Source: Deinococcus peraridilitoris DSM 19664 (lineage in GTDB: Bacteria; Deinococcota; Deinococci; Deinococcales; Deinococcaceae). From it: a stretch of 64,000 nucleotides of DNA. The position numbers were made by a program, and so were the translations under genes. The notes under the pieces are model-generated. The model did no database searches, had not been told where the DNA came from, and worked only from the letters and a program-made list of their open reading frames with translations. Of the stretch, positions 16,335 to 26,224 are shown piece by piece. Each line of letters begins with the position of its first letter. Within the stretch, counting starts at the first letter, position 1. The stretch is taken from NCBI RefSeq assembly GCF_000317835.1, contig NC_019793.1, positions 1,364,001 through 1,428,000 on the forward strand, written 5' to 3'.

Positions 16335-17549
16335 ATGAAAAAACGTACCTTACTTGCGCTGTCCCTCGCCCTCGGTCTCGGTTCACAAGCGTTCGCCGCC
16401 ACGGAAATCACCTTCCTGTACGGCCTGGGCGGTCCACTTGGTGAGCGCGTCGTCGAAATGGTCAACGCCTTCAACAGAAGCCAGAATGACGTGGTCGTAC
16501 GTGCCGAGCACGCCGGCAACTACGATCTCGTGCTGCAAAAAGCCCTGGCGGGCATTGCCGCCGGGCAGCCCGCAGGTGACGTGCTGCAACTTGAGGTGTC
16601 ACTGTACACCCGCCTCGCCGACGCGGGACAGCTGGCCGACCTCAGCAAGATGCCCGGCTTCATGGATCAGTACAACGGCCTGTGGGGCGTGTTCAAAAAC
16701 CAGGCGAAACGTCCCAGCGGGTACTTTGCCAGCCCCTGGAACAACTCCGTGCCAGTGCTCTACGCCAACCAGGAACTGCTCGCCAAAGCCGGAGTACGGG
16801 CCATTCCAAAGACCTGGGCTGAGGTACGCGACGCCGCCCGGAAAATCAAAGCCGCGACGGGAGTGCCGGCCATCAACATGCCCGCAGATACCTGGCTGCT
16901 GGAGGCGGGGTTGCTGTCCAATGGTGTCGAGCTGATCAAAAACGGACGCCTGCAACTCGACCAGCCGGGCGCTATCGAGGTGCTGACGTTCTGGCAGGAT
17001 ATGATGCGTGAGGGCAACGTGATGATGGACGGCCCGAACGTCGCTGCGGAGTTCGCCTCAGGACGTCTGGCCATGCGCTTCGGGTCTGTTGCCACGCGCA
17101 CCGAGCTCAACCAGACCGTCAAATTCCCATTCACTGCAGGCCCCGTGCCTTACTTCAAGACGCCGGGCGTCACCACCGGCGGCGCGGTCCTGGCCATTCC
17201 CAAGGCCGTTCCGACCGCGCGTCAGCAAGCTGCCTGGAAATTCATTTCCTGGCTCAATCAACCTGCCCAGCAAGCGACCTGGATTGACAAGACGTTCTAC
17301 CTGCCCGTCAGCCGGACCACGGTCTCAACGCCTGCCTTCCAGACTTTCCTCAAGAGCGGTAAAGGACTGGACGCGGGGTACCGTCAGCTGCCGAACGCCA
17401 AACCACGGCCGACGGCCCCCAACTACCCCCAGGTTCAGGCGGATATTGTCAAGGCGTTGCAGGAACTCTACCTGCGTAATGCCCCCGTGGAGGCGACCAT
17501 GAAGAACCTCGCGGACCGCACGGCGCCCCTGTTCAAAGACGTGAAGTAA
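16335..17549 (+). CDS. Sugar-binding protein of the ABC transporter
   Basis: A 404-residue extracellular solute-binding protein of family 1. The signal peptide MKKRTLLALSLALGLGSQAFA has no lipobox Cys, so the mature protein is probably soluble in the periplasm-like space. It has the family pattern LYGLGGPLGERVVEMVNAFN, then ALAGIAAGQPAGDVLQL, and a C-terminal ligand-binding lobe. AAGGAG lies 7 bp before the ATG. The order permease-permease-binding protein is the reverse of the usual arrangement. The ligand cannot be read from sequence; the downstream GH172, isomerase and kinase genes suggest a pentose- or fucose-containing glycoside. Confidence 0.9.
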   Translation: MKKRTLLALSLALGLGSQAFAATEITFLYGLGGPLGERVVEMVNAFNRSQNDVVVRAEHAGNYDLVLQKALAGIAAGQPAGDVLQLEVSLYTRLADAGQLADLSKMPGFMDQYNGLWGVFKNQAKRPSGYFASPWNNSVPVLYANQELLAKAGVRAIPKTWAEVRDAARKIKAATGVPAINMPADTWLLEAGLLSNGVELIKNGRLQLDQPGAIEVLTFWQDMMREGNVMMDGPNVAAEFASGRLAMRFGSVATRTELNQTVKFPFTAGPVPYFKTPGVTTGGAVLAIPKAVPTARQQAAWKFISWLNQPAQQATWIDKTFYLPVSRTTVSTPAFQTFLKSGKGLDAGYRQLPNAKPRPTAPNYPQVQADIVKALQELYLRNAPVEATMKNLADRTAPLFKDVK

Positions 17550-17718
17550 GGCGGAACGAATGTGTGGCCGCCTCAGTTTCACTCGAGGCGGCCCGCATCG
17601 TTCAAGGTCGGTGCGGGTGTCCTTTCGTCGGCTGTCCTCGTGGCAAGACACGACTGAGGCAGCAGACAGCAAAACGGGGCTCCGCGCTTTCATGCTCGTC
17701 TGCCGGAGTGAACATCCG

Positions 17719-17730
17719 GAAATCGTTTGC
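17719..17730. promoter_or_regulatory. LacI-type operator upstream of the LacI gene
   Basis: GAAATCGTTTGC differs in one base from the reverse complement of the operator at 14278-14289. It lies about 90 bp before the regulator's start. TACAAT (17786-17791) further down could be the -10 box. This points to autoregulation and shared control with the transporter. Confidence 0.55.
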
Positions 17731-17817
17731 GGTCCATGAGGAGGCACAATTGGGCAGTTTGACGCCAATGCGGGCATCACTCTTTTACAATTGATTTCCA
17801 AAGCCGCTGGGGGATCC

Positions 17818-18816
17818 GTGAACATCAGTGAACTCGCCGAAAAACTCAACCTTCACGCGTCCACCGTCTCGCGCGCCCTCAACCGGCCCGAAAGCGTCGC
17901 AGAAGCCACGCGTCAGCGCGTGATCATTGCTGCACAGACCTATGGTTACCGTCCCAACGGCCTGGCCCGCTCCCTGCGCACCCGTCAGACCAGCACGCTC
18001 GGCTTGATCGTCTCCGACATCCGCAATCCCTTTTACGCCTCGCTGGCCAAAGCGATTGAGGACGTCGCGCGCAAGAACGACTTCAGCGTCATCATCAGCA
18101 ATGCCAACGAAGACCCGCGGCAGGAAGAAAACGCGCTGCGTCTTCTGGAAGAAAAGCAGGTCAGTGCCATCATTCACTGCTCCACGGGCGCCAACCTCGA
18201 AATCCTGAGGGCGATGCAGGAGCGAGGAGTCCTGATCCTCGATCTTGACCGCGCGTCCGGGCTCGATGACGTCGATCAGGTCCTCGTCAACAACCGCCTG
18301 GGGGCAGCACTCGCCGCTCGACATCTGCTCGAACTCGGACACACCCGCCTCGCGACCATCGCCGGTCCCCTGCACCTCACGCCCGGACGCGAACGGCTGG
18401 AGGGGTTCCGCCTGGCCCTGGAAGAAGCCGGGCTGGCCCTGCCGTGGGAACTGATCGAAGTCGGTGATTTCCGCGAAGCCTCCGGTTACGCGGCCACGCA
18501 GCGTCTGCTGGGTCTTGCGCAGCCTCCCTCCGCGCTCTTTGTTGCGAACAACGAAATGCTGGCGGGCGCCCTGGCGGCCCTGCGCGATCAAGGCGTGCGC
18601 GTACCCCGCGACCTGTCGCTGGTGTCCTTCGATGACGCGCGCTGGGCGCAGTACACCGATCCACCCCTCACGGTCATCGCGCAGCCCATCGACGCCATGG
18701 GCACCCTGGCCGCCAAACTGCTGCTGCGGCGCCTTCGGGACGCCAACGCGCCCTCACACCACGTGCTCGATCCACACCTGATCATCCGCGCTTCCACCCG
18801 GTCCCTCACGCCCTGA
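17818..18816 (+). CDS. LacI-family regulator of the sugar cluster
   Basis: The 332-residue protein starts with the helix-turn-helix NISELAEKLNLHASTVSRALN and hinge RPNGLARSLR, followed by the sugar-binding sensor (TLGLIVSDIRNPFYASLAKAI ... LSLVSFDDARWAQYTDPPLTVIAQP). I place the start at GTG 17818, preceded by GGGGGA, because LacI proteins begin at this helix; a TTG at 17791 would add nine residues. It sits between the transporter and the catabolic genes. Near-identical 12-bp operators occur in front of both this gene and the transporter operon. Confidence 0.92.
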   Translation: MNISELAEKLNLHASTVSRALNRPESVAEATRQRVIIAAQTYGYRPNGLARSLRTRQTSTLGLIVSDIRNPFYASLAKAIEDVARKNDFSVIISNANEDPRQEENALRLLEEKQVSAIIHCSTGANLEILRAMQERGVLILDLDRASGLDDVDQVLVNNRLGAALAARHLLELGHTRLATIAGPLHLTPGRERLEGFRLALEEAGLALPWELIEVGDFREASGYAATQRLLGLAQPPSALFVANNEMLAGALAALRDQGVRVPRDLSLVSFDDARWAQYTDPPLTVIAQPIDAMGTLAAKLLLRRLRDANAPSHHVLDPHLIIRASTRSLTP

Positions 18817-18943
18817 CCGGGCACCTGTCTGACCGGACATCTGCGCACTCCCCCATTGACTTCCCGGAAACCTCTCGCGCTTCGCCGGGAGACCCTTTCA
18901 CACGACCCGCCCGACAACTGCGGGCCGCCTGCTCAGGAGTCCT

Positions 18944-20119
18944 ATGAATTCGAATGCCGGTCTTTCTCCTCTTCGTGGGCTTGCCAAACTCCGTGACGTC
19001 CGAACGCGGCGTTTCTCCAGTTACGACCGCACCGGAGGAAACGACGACCGACTGCACATCCAAAGCGGAGAGACGGTCACCATTGCCCAGACGGACGGTG
19101 CCGGCATCGTCACGCACCTGTGGGTCACCATTGCCTGCGATTCACCGCACTACCACCGCAAGATCATTCTGCGCGCCTACTGGGACGGTGAGGATACCCC
19201 CAGCATCGAGTGCCCGATCGGGGATTTCTTCGGAATGGGGCACGCGCAGACGCGCAACTATGCCAGCCTCCCTTTACAGATGAGCCCGCAAGACGGCAAG
19301 GCCCTCAACTGCTACTTCCCCATGCCCTTTGAGCGCAGCATGCGCTTCACGGTCACCAGTGAATGCGAGGATGAAGTCCGCTTTTACTACTACGTCGACC
19401 TTGAACTCCACGAGCAGCTCGAAGCTGGCCTGGGCCGCTTTCACGCCCAGTGGCGCAAGTCCACTCCTCAAGGGATCAGCGACGAGGGTCTCACCAACGA
19501 GGAATACCAGTTCGGGGGCGTCAACGTTGACGGCGCAGACAACTACACCATCGTGCAGGCCAAAGGCCACGGGCATTACGTGGGCTGCCTGCTGTCCTTT
19601 TATTCCTTGCGGCGCTCCAAGGACTGGGATTGGTACGGAGAAGGTGACGACATGATTTTCATCGACGGTGAAGCGGGCCTCAGCGTGCCTGACGCCGGAC
19701 GGCGAAAACAGGTTCCACACGAACCGGTGTACCCGGAAATCGACGCGCGTGCCGAGTCCAGCCCGGGCGCCAACGACGCCTGGCCTCCCACCCTGCACGG
19801 CACCGGCACGGAAGATTACTTCAACACGGCCTGGTGTCCCAATCAGGAGTACGCCGCTCCGTATCACGGCGTCATCGCCGGGGGCGGACCGAACTGGACA
19901 GACCCCATCACGCTGTACCGCTTTCACATCGAGGACCCGGTGATCTTCAAGCGTGACCTGCGCGTCACCATCGAGCATGGACACGCCAACCGGCGCGGTG
20001 ATGAGATGACCAGCGTCGCTTTCTGGTACCAGGCCGAGCCTCACGCGCCCTTCCCGGAATTACCTTCCGTGAAAGACCGTCTGCCCGCGTTTCGCAACAT
20101 TCACGAACACCGCGAGTAA
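18944..20119 (+). CDS. GH172-family (DUF2961) glycoside hydrolase
   Basis: A 391-residue protein of the DUF2961 family, now glycoside hydrolase family 172, whose characterised members act on alpha-D-arabinofuranosides or difructose anhydrides. Family landmarks are the early RRFSSYDRTGGNDDR, the AGIVTHLWVTI strand, PIGDFFGMGH, YFPMPF, and the catalytic-region motif LHGTGTEDYFNTAW. No signal peptide is present, so it should act inside the cell after import by the adjacent transporter. GGAG stands before the ATG. With the isomerase and kinase that follow, it suggests release and catabolism of a furanosidic sugar. The exact linkage is inferred only from the family. Confidence 0.85.
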   Translation: MNSNAGLSPLRGLAKLRDVRTRRFSSYDRTGGNDDRLHIQSGETVTIAQTDGAGIVTHLWVTIACDSPHYHRKIILRAYWDGEDTPSIECPIGDFFGMGHAQTRNYASLPLQMSPQDGKALNCYFPMPFERSMRFTVTSECEDEVRFYYYVDLELHEQLEAGLGRFHAQWRKSTPQGISDEGLTNEEYQFGGVNVDGADNYTIVQAKGHGHYVGCLLSFYSLRRSKDWDWYGEGDDMIFIDGEAGLSVPDAGRRKQVPHEPVYPEIDARAESSPGANDAWPPTLHGTGTEDYFNTAWCPNQEYAAPYHGVIAGGGPNWTDPITLYRFHIEDPVIFKRDLRVTIEHGHANRRGDEMTSVAFWYQAEPHAPFPELPSVKDRLPAFRNIHEHRE

Positions 20120-20346
20120 ATGATGGGCGGACCACACCAGGATCAGACACTACACCTTCAGGCGCCCGGTACAACCCGGCCATCGCGCAACCCTCAACCA
20201 ATCTCAGACTGCAGCGTCGCAGGACCACGCCTGGCTCCGGGTTCCTTTGCCGAAATTCCCGGAAGTGCTGTCAGGGCACCGCACCATCAGCACTGCGGAA
20301 ACAAGCTGTCCACGGCGCAAACCGCGCTGTCTACCCGAGGTGAATC

Positions 20347-21978
20347 ATGATTCAGCACGCCTACCTGGTGGCAAGTGGAGATTTACGTCTCGCCGCCAAC
20401 CAGAACTGCTGGCCCGCCCAGCAACGCATGGAAGAACAACTCACGGGGGCCCTCGCCCGACACGGCGTGCGTGTCACGCGTGCCCATCCCTACGACCCCA
20501 CCGAACGGCACGGCTTCATCTCCAGTCAGCGCATGGGCATGAACGTCTTCCGCGACATTCCCAAAGACGCTCCCGTCATCGTCGCCGAAGCCGTCTGGCA
20601 GTACAGCTACCACGTGCTTGCCGGTTTGCGTGACCATCGGGGCCCGATCCTCACGGTGGGAAACTGGAGTGGTGAGTGGCCCGGCCTGGTGGGGCTGCTC
20701 AACCTCAACGGCAGCCTCACCAAGATGAATGTCCGGTACAGCTCACTGTGGAGCGAAGACTTCAGCGACGGGTACTTCACCGAAAAAATTCAAGAATGGC
20801 TGCAGCACGGTCAGGTCACGCACGACACCAGCCACGCACAACCCCTCGACGCCCACAGGCTACCCGGCGACGCGCGAGCACTCGGTGAAACACTCGCCGC
20901 GCGACTGCAGCACGACAAGGCCATCCTCGGGGTGTTCGACGAGGGCTGCATGGGCATGTACAACGCCATCATCGACGACGAACTGATGAATCCCACCGGC
21001 ATGTACAAAGAACGCCTCAGCCAGTCCGGCCTGGTCGCCGAAATGCGCCTCGTCACCGACGAAGAAGCCCGGACGGCGCTTGACTGGCTGACGTCGCGTG
21101 GCATGACCTTTCGTTTCGGTGAGGACGAAGCCACCGAACTCACCCTGCGCCAGACGCTCGAGCAACTCAAGATGTACATCGCCGCCGTGCGCATCGCGCA
21201 CCGGTTCGGGTGCGACGCGATTGGCATTCAGTACCAGCAGGGCCTCAAGGACATGGCGCCCGCCAGTGACCTCGCCGAAGGTCTGCTCAACAACCCCGAG
21301 CGGCCCCCGGTCTACCATCCCGACACGGGTGAGGAACTCTACGCCGCTCAGGCCCTGCCACACTTCAACGAAGTTGACGAAGGCGCCGGCATGGACGCGC
21401 TTGTCACCAACCGCATCTGGCAGGCACTCGGCCTCGAGCCCTCCACCACCCTGCACGATTTACGCTGGGGTGAAGAGTACGACGGGCAGTTCGTGTGGGT
21501 CTTTTTGATCAGCGGTGCCGCGCCCGCATCGCACTTCAAAGGTGGGTACGCGGGCGCGAGCAGCGAACGTCAACCGGCCATGTACTTCCGTCTGGGCGGC
21601 GGAACGCTCAAAGGCGTCAGCAAACCCGGCGAGCTGGTCTGGTCACGCGTGTACGTTCAGGGCGGGCAGCTCTGCGCCGACCTCGGTCTGGGACGCGCCC
21701 TCGACCTGCCCGATGAAGAAGTGCAGCGCCGCTGGCAGGCCACCACCCCCGAGTGGCCCATCATGAACGCGGTGCTCGATGGCGTCAGTCGAAACCAGAT
21801 GATGGCGAAACACCAGGCGAACCACATCAACGTCGCGTACGCCCCCGACCGGGAGACGGCCCGTCACGCGCTGGGCGTGAAGGCCGCGATGCTCGGTGCG
21901 CTCGGAATTCACGTGAACCTCTGTGGAGACGCGCGGGAGGTCACGTATGCAGGGCACGTGAACGAGGCCGTGCAATGA
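20347..21978 (+). CDS. L-fucose/D-arabinose isomerase-like enzyme
   Basis: The 543-residue protein has the signature of FucI-type isomerases: EGCMGMYNAIIDDELMNPTG, KERLSQSGLVAEMR, IGIQYQQGLKDMAPASDLAEGLLNN and ALPHFNEVDEGAGMDALVTNRIW. Catalytic metal ligands of FucI (a Glu, an Asp and a His) have plausible counterparts in these segments. FucI enzymes convert L-fucose to L-fuculose and also D-arabinose to D-ribulose. The next gene, overlapping by 4 bp, is an FGGY kinase that could phosphorylate the ketose. GAGGTG precedes the ATG. The protein is a little shorter than enteric FucI (about 590). The substrate is inferred. Confidence 0.85.
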   Translation: MIQHAYLVASGDLRLAANQNCWPAQQRMEEQLTGALARHGVRVTRAHPYDPTERHGFISSQRMGMNVFRDIPKDAPVIVAEAVWQYSYHVLAGLRDHRGPILTVGNWSGEWPGLVGLLNLNGSLTKMNVRYSSLWSEDFSDGYFTEKIQEWLQHGQVTHDTSHAQPLDAHRLPGDARALGETLAARLQHDKAILGVFDEGCMGMYNAIIDDELMNPTGMYKERLSQSGLVAEMRLVTDEEARTALDWLTSRGMTFRFGEDEATELTLRQTLEQLKMYIAAVRIAHRFGCDAIGIQYQQGLKDMAPASDLAEGLLNNPERPPVYHPDTGEELYAAQALPHFNEVDEGAGMDALVTNRIWQALGLEPSTTLHDLRWGEEYDGQFVWVFLISGAAPASHFKGGYAGASSERQPAMYFRLGGGTLKGVSKPGELVWSRVYVQGGQLCADLGLGRALDLPDEEVQRRWQATTPEWPIMNAVLDGVSRNQMMAKHQANHINVAYAPDRETARHALGVKAAMLGALGIHVNLCGDAREVTYAGHVNEAVQ

Positions 21979-23468
21979 GCGATCTGCTGCTCGGCATTGA
22001 CGTCGGCACGTACAGCAGCAAAGGTGTCCTCGTCACTCCTGCAGGGCAGATTCTCAAGAGTCACGTCGTTCCGCACGGCATCGACATGCCGCAGCCCGGG
22101 CATGTCGAACAGGACGCAGACAACGTGTGGTGGCAGGACGTCGTGCAGATCATCCGCGAATTGCTGAACGGTGAACCGTATTCCGGCGCGGACGTGGCGG
22201 GCATCGCCGTGAGCGCCATCGGTCCCTGCCTTTTGGCGCTCGATGAACATGGCCGGCCCCTACGGCCGGGCATTCTGTACGGCGTGGACACCCGCGCGCA
22301 CGCGGAAGTTGCGGAACTCGAACGCGAGTACGGCGAAGCAGGTATTCTCGAGCGGTCGCTGATGAGCTTCACCAGCCAGGCGATCGGTCCGAAAATCCGC
22401 TGGCTGCAACGCCACGAAGGATCGGTTTGGCAGCAGACCCGCACGCTCACCACGGCCAGCAGCTACCTGGCGTTTCGCTTGACGGGAGAGCACGTGATGG
22501 ACCGCCATACCGCGAGTCATTACATGCCGCTGTATGACCCGAGAAAGCACGGTTGGAACGAGGCACTCGCCGACGAGTTCCTCGGAAACGTCCGACTTCC
22601 ACGGCTTGGCTGGAGTGATTCGCCCCTGGGCACTGTCACATCCCGCGCGGCCGCACAGACCGGGTTGCGCGAAGGCACGCCTGTGGCAGTCGGCGCCGTG
22701 GACGCCCTCAGCGAAGCGATCAGCGTCGGCGCGGTGCGCAGCGGCGACTTGATGATCATGTACGGCAGCACCACTTTTTTCATTCTGGTGCAGGACGTGC
22801 CGACACCGGACACGCGGGTGTGGACGGTGTCCGGCGCGTTCGAAGGGCAGTACAACCTCGCGGCAGGCATGAGTACCACCGGCAGCCTGACGCGCTGGTT
22901 CCGGGACGAATTCGCGCGGGACTTGCCCGAGGAGCGCGCGTACGATGAACTCTTTCAGGCCGCACAGAACATTCCCCCGGGAGCAGGCGGGCTGCTGGTG
23001 CTGCCCTACTTCAGTGGGGAACGGACGCCCATCAATGACACCAAAGCCAAAGGAATCATTGCGGGATTGACGCTGTCACACTCCCGTGAGCATGTCTTTC
23101 GCGCGGTGCTGGAAAGCGTCGGGTTTGGCATCCGGCACAACCTGGAGACCTTCCGGGCGCTCGGAGCCGACATCAAACGCGTCATTGCGGTGGGTGGGGG
23201 GACGAAGAGCCAGACGTGGTTGCAGATCGTGTCGGATATTGCCGGGGTGACGCAGCTCGTGCCGGCCAAAACGATCGGAGCGAGTTACGGGGACGCGTTC
23301 CTGGCCGGTCTCGTCACGGGGAACGTCACGCGTGATGCACTCATGCATTGGGTGGGAGAAGCACAGGAAGTCACGCCAAATCCCACGACCACCGAGGTGT
23401 ATGATCACCAGTACCAAGCGTATCGGCAGCTGTACCTCCAGACTCGCAGCGTCATTCATAGCCTCTGA
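21975..23468 (+). CDS. FGGY-family carbohydrate kinase
   Basis: A 497-residue sugar kinase of the FGGY family. The N-terminal phosphate-1 motif is LLGIDVGTYSSKGVLV, the catalytic Asp region is AVGAVDALSEAISVGAV, the second phosphate motif is MYGSTTFF, and the adenosine-binding GGG is in VIAVGGGTKSQTWLQI. The start ATG overlaps the isomerase stop (ATGA), indicating translational coupling. The kinase would phosphorylate the ketose made by the isomerase, for example D-ribulose or L-fuculose. The subfamily cannot be settled by eye. Confidence 0.9.
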   Translation: MSDLLLGIDVGTYSSKGVLVTPAGQILKSHVVPHGIDMPQPGHVEQDADNVWWQDVVQIIRELLNGEPYSGADVAGIAVSAIGPCLLALDEHGRPLRPGILYGVDTRAHAEVAELEREYGEAGILERSLMSFTSQAIGPKIRWLQRHEGSVWQQTRTLTTASSYLAFRLTGEHVMDRHTASHYMPLYDPRKHGWNEALADEFLGNVRLPRLGWSDSPLGTVTSRAAAQTGLREGTPVAVGAVDALSEAISVGAVRSGDLMIMYGSTTFFILVQDVPTPDTRVWTVSGAFEGQYNLAAGMSTTGSLTRWFRDEFARDLPEERAYDELFQAAQNIPPGAGGLLVLPYFSGERTPINDTKAKGIIAGLTLSHSREHVFRAVLESVGFGIRHNLETFRALGADIKRVIAVGGGTKSQTWLQIVSDIAGVTQLVPAKTIGASYGDAFLAGLVTGNVTRDALMHWVGEAQEVTPNPTTTEVYDHQYQAYRQLYLQTRSVIHSL

Positions 23469-23639
23469 ACGCGGCTCCCCTGGTGTCACGCCTCGCCACG
23501 CTGACGTCAAGCCTGTTCCTGGTCGGCGATTGGAACGCCTTTCAGTTCGAACCTTCCCCCGCCGGAAACTCGGACAGGCGGCGCCGCATACCACGCCTGA
23601 GGGCTGCCCGAACGCTCCTTGCGACACGAGGAACACATC

Positions 23640-25028
23640 ATGACCAACGGGGAACACGACAAGCGCCTGCTCGACCTGCGTGGAGAAGTGTCACCCCATC
23701 CACGTGTGCACTATCTGCAACATGAATTCAGGGTGGCAGAGGAACTCCACGGGCTGAAAGTGACGCTGCGTTTTCACAAGGAGCGCCGCTGCCAGTTGTT
23801 CCTGTCGGTGTTCGGACCCGCCGGATACCGCGGGACACGCATGAATCCCGCCGCAGTCGGGGAAATCGAACTCGAGCTGCGCTTCGGAACGGATTTCGCC
23901 TCGCCGGGGGCTTTGCCAGGGCCCATTGAGGCCGGGGAATGGCGCGTGCAGATCGACGTCGAAAGTACTGACGAAACCACGCCGTACAGCCTCACCGTAG
24001 GCGCGCACACCGAGGACCCGACAGCGCACACCACACCGAAACCGGCGACGCAGAACGGCCGTGCGGGCCAAGGCTGGTACCGGGGCGAACTGCACGCCCA
24101 CACGCACCACAGTGATGGCAAGCCCACGCCAACCCAACTGGCGGCGGCCGCGCGGCAGTACCAGCTCGATTTTCTCGCCCTGACCGACCATTTCACGCCC
24201 GCCGGCTGGCCCGAAATCCAGGCGCTCGCCGATGAGAAGCTGGCGGTGATTCGTTCGCTGGAACTGACCGGTCACCGTGGTCACGCCAACCTGCACGGCC
24301 TGCAAGAATGGGTCGACGTGTTCGTCGATGATCCTGACGAGCCCTGGAACGTCAACGATGTCGCGCGTGCCGTGCGGTCGCAGGGTGGGCTCTTCTGTGT
24401 CAATCACGCTTTCTCCAACCACCTCGGCTGGCGCTACCACGAGTTCGACTGGTCCTTGTGTGACGCGTACGAAATTTATCACCAGCTCGAAGGTCCCAAC
24501 AACGCGGCGCAGCTGACGTTCTGGGACGGTCTATTGCGCGCCGGGCAGCGCATCACGGGCGTGGCCGGAACGGACTCACACGATCCGCACGCCGGTCGGC
24601 ACCGCCTGGGGCAGGCCGTCACGGTCATCGGGGCGGACAGCCTCACGCCGTCCGGACTGCTCGCCGGCCTGAAAGCCGGACGGGCTTATGTTTCCCTGGG
24701 TCCCACGTTGATGTTCGAGGGGCATGCGGGCGGTGATCGGGCCGGTATGGGAGGGGAGCTGCCTTGCGCGCCCGTCCGCCTGCAGCTTCAGCTGACCAAC
24801 CTGCAGTACCCGACGCGGCTGTTCGTCCTGAAAAACGGGCTTTACCACACGCACCAGGATCTGCCGGCCAATTCAGCGGTCACTGAACTCGAAATCCACG
24901 ACCCGGACCCTTTGCCCGGTTACTACCGGGCCGAAGCGTACGCCCTGGCCCCCCAAAGTGACTCTGTCGCAGGACGCGAATGGCAGAACACCCTGCTGCT
25001 CAGCAACCCCATCTACGTTCGAGGTTGA
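23640..25028 (+). CDS. PHP-domain metallohydrolase (CehA/McbA type)
   Basis: A 462-residue protein. The first 140 residues form a beta-rich domain (LKVTLRFHKERRCQLFLSVFG...). It is followed by a PHP-type metal site: ELHAHTHHSDGKPTP, FLALTDHFTP, the central CVNHAFSNHLGW, and the C-terminal VAGTDSHDPHAG. PHP proteins of this group hydrolyse phosphoesters or carbamate and amide bonds; here no substrate is evident. GAGGA lies 7 bp before the ATG. It is embedded in the sugar cluster, so a role on a sugar phosphate or modified glycoside is plausible but unproven. Confidence 0.83.
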   Translation: MTNGEHDKRLLDLRGEVSPHPRVHYLQHEFRVAEELHGLKVTLRFHKERRCQLFLSVFGPAGYRGTRMNPAAVGEIELELRFGTDFASPGALPGPIEAGEWRVQIDVESTDETTPYSLTVGAHTEDPTAHTTPKPATQNGRAGQGWYRGELHAHTHHSDGKPTPTQLAAAARQYQLDFLALTDHFTPAGWPEIQALADEKLAVIRSLELTGHRGHANLHGLQEWVDVFVDDPDEPWNVNDVARAVRSQGGLFCVNHAFSNHLGWRYHEFDWSLCDAYEIYHQLEGPNNAAQLTFWDGLLRAGQRITGVAGTDSHDPHAGRHRLGQAVTVIGADSLTPSGLLAGLKAGRAYVSLGPTLMFEGHAGGDRAGMGGELPCAPVRLQLQLTNLQYPTRLFVLKNGLYHTHQDLPANSAVTELEIHDPDPLPGYYRAEAYALAPQSDSVAGREWQNTLLLSNPIYVRG

Positions 25029-25165
25029 TCAGGACCAGCCCGCGTGCGGTGGAGAACAGACCGCTCCGCCATGCCCGAGGAGGTCCGGCATCCCGCGTCG
25101 ACACCGCAGCACAGGCGCCAGCCTTGAAGAGCGTGTCAGGTGACTCCCAAGACAGGAGCATGGTT

Positions 25166-26224
25166 ATGACCACCCTTTCCTCTGAAACGATGGTTTTTCG
25201 CGCTCCACGCGAAATTGCCTTCGAACCCGAGCCTCTCGCGCCCCTGAAACCCAACGAAGTGCGCGTGCGCACCCTGTTCTCCGGCATCAGCGCCGGCACC
25301 GAAATCACCGCGTACCGGGGCAGCAACCCATACCTGCACAAACGCTGGGACCCCGAATACCGGCTGTTCCGTCCTGGCGCGGAACCCACCCACACCTACC
25401 CCCTGCGCGGCTGGGGGTACGAGGAAGTCGGTGAGGTCACCGAACTCGGCTCGGCCGTTCGTGACCTGCAGGTCGGCACACACGTGTTCGGCACCTGGGG
25501 TCACCGCACGCACGCCGTCCTGCCCGCCGGCACCGCCATTCCCCGGCAGATGCCCGGCACCCTCGAGCCGATCCTGGGGATTTTCTCGCGCATCGGCTCG
25601 ATCGCCCTCAACGGCATTCATGACGGGCGCATCCGCCTCGGGGAAAGCGTGGCGGTGTTCGGACTGGGGGTCCTCGGGCAGATCGTAGCGCAAAGCGCGA
25701 AGCGGTCCGGCGCAACGGTCATCGGCGTGGACCTGCATGCCTCCCGGCTGGACCTGGCACTCAAGCTCGGCATCGACCAAGTGATCGACGCCAGCACCGC
25801 CCAAGCCGCGGAGGCCATCAAGGATCTGACCGGTGGACGCGGCGCGGACGTGTGCTTTGAAGTCACCGGCGCGCCCAGCGCCCTGAACGAAGCCATCCGC
25901 GCTGCCGCGTACTCCGCGCGGGTGGTCGCGATGGGCTTTATTCCCGGGGAAGCCCGCGGTCTCTTTTTGGGTGAGGAGTTTCACCACAACCGCATCAACG
26001 TCGTCTCATCACAGATTTACGGTCCGGACCCGGAACTCAAATACCGCTGGGATGACTTGCGGCTCGCGCAGACCGCCATGCACCTGCAAGCGCAGGGATG
26101 GTGGGACCTCAAACCCCTGATTTCCCACGTTCAGCCTTACCGTGAAGCCGCCGCCCTTTTCGACACGCTCGACCGGCATCCTCAGGACGCGATGCAGGCC
26201 GTGCTGGACTTCCAGGACGCCTGA
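25166..26224 (+). CDS. Zinc-type (MDR) alcohol/sugar dehydrogenase
   Basis: This 352-residue medium-chain dehydrogenase/reductase shows the GISAGTEITAYRG opening, the GWGYEEVGEVTELG segment, and the nucleotide-binding motif VAVFGLGVLGQIVAQSAKRSGA. The catalytic zinc Cys of classical alcohol dehydrogenases is replaced in this branch by a Ser/Gly-rich segment (SGISAGTE), seen in sugar or polyketide-related relatives. I start it at ATG 25166, giving 7 bp to CAGGAG; ATG 25160 is too close. It overlaps the next dehydrogenase by one base (TGATG). The pair probably oxidises and reduces a sugar in successive steps. Confidence 0.85.
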   Translation: MTTLSSETMVFRAPREIAFEPEPLAPLKPNEVRVRTLFSGISAGTEITAYRGSNPYLHKRWDPEYRLFRPGAEPTHTYPLRGWGYEEVGEVTELGSAVRDLQVGTHVFGTWGHRTHAVLPAGTAIPRQMPGTLEPILGIFSRIGSIALNGIHDGRIRLGESVAVFGLGVLGQIVAQSAKRSGATVIGVDLHASRLDLALKLGIDQVIDASTAQAAEAIKDLTGGRGADVCFEVTGAPSALNEAIRAAAYSARVVAMGFIPGEARGLFLGEEFHHNRINVVSSQIYGPDPELKYRWDDLRLAQTAMHLQAQGWWDLKPLISHVQPYREAAALFDTLDRHPQDAMQAVLDFQDA

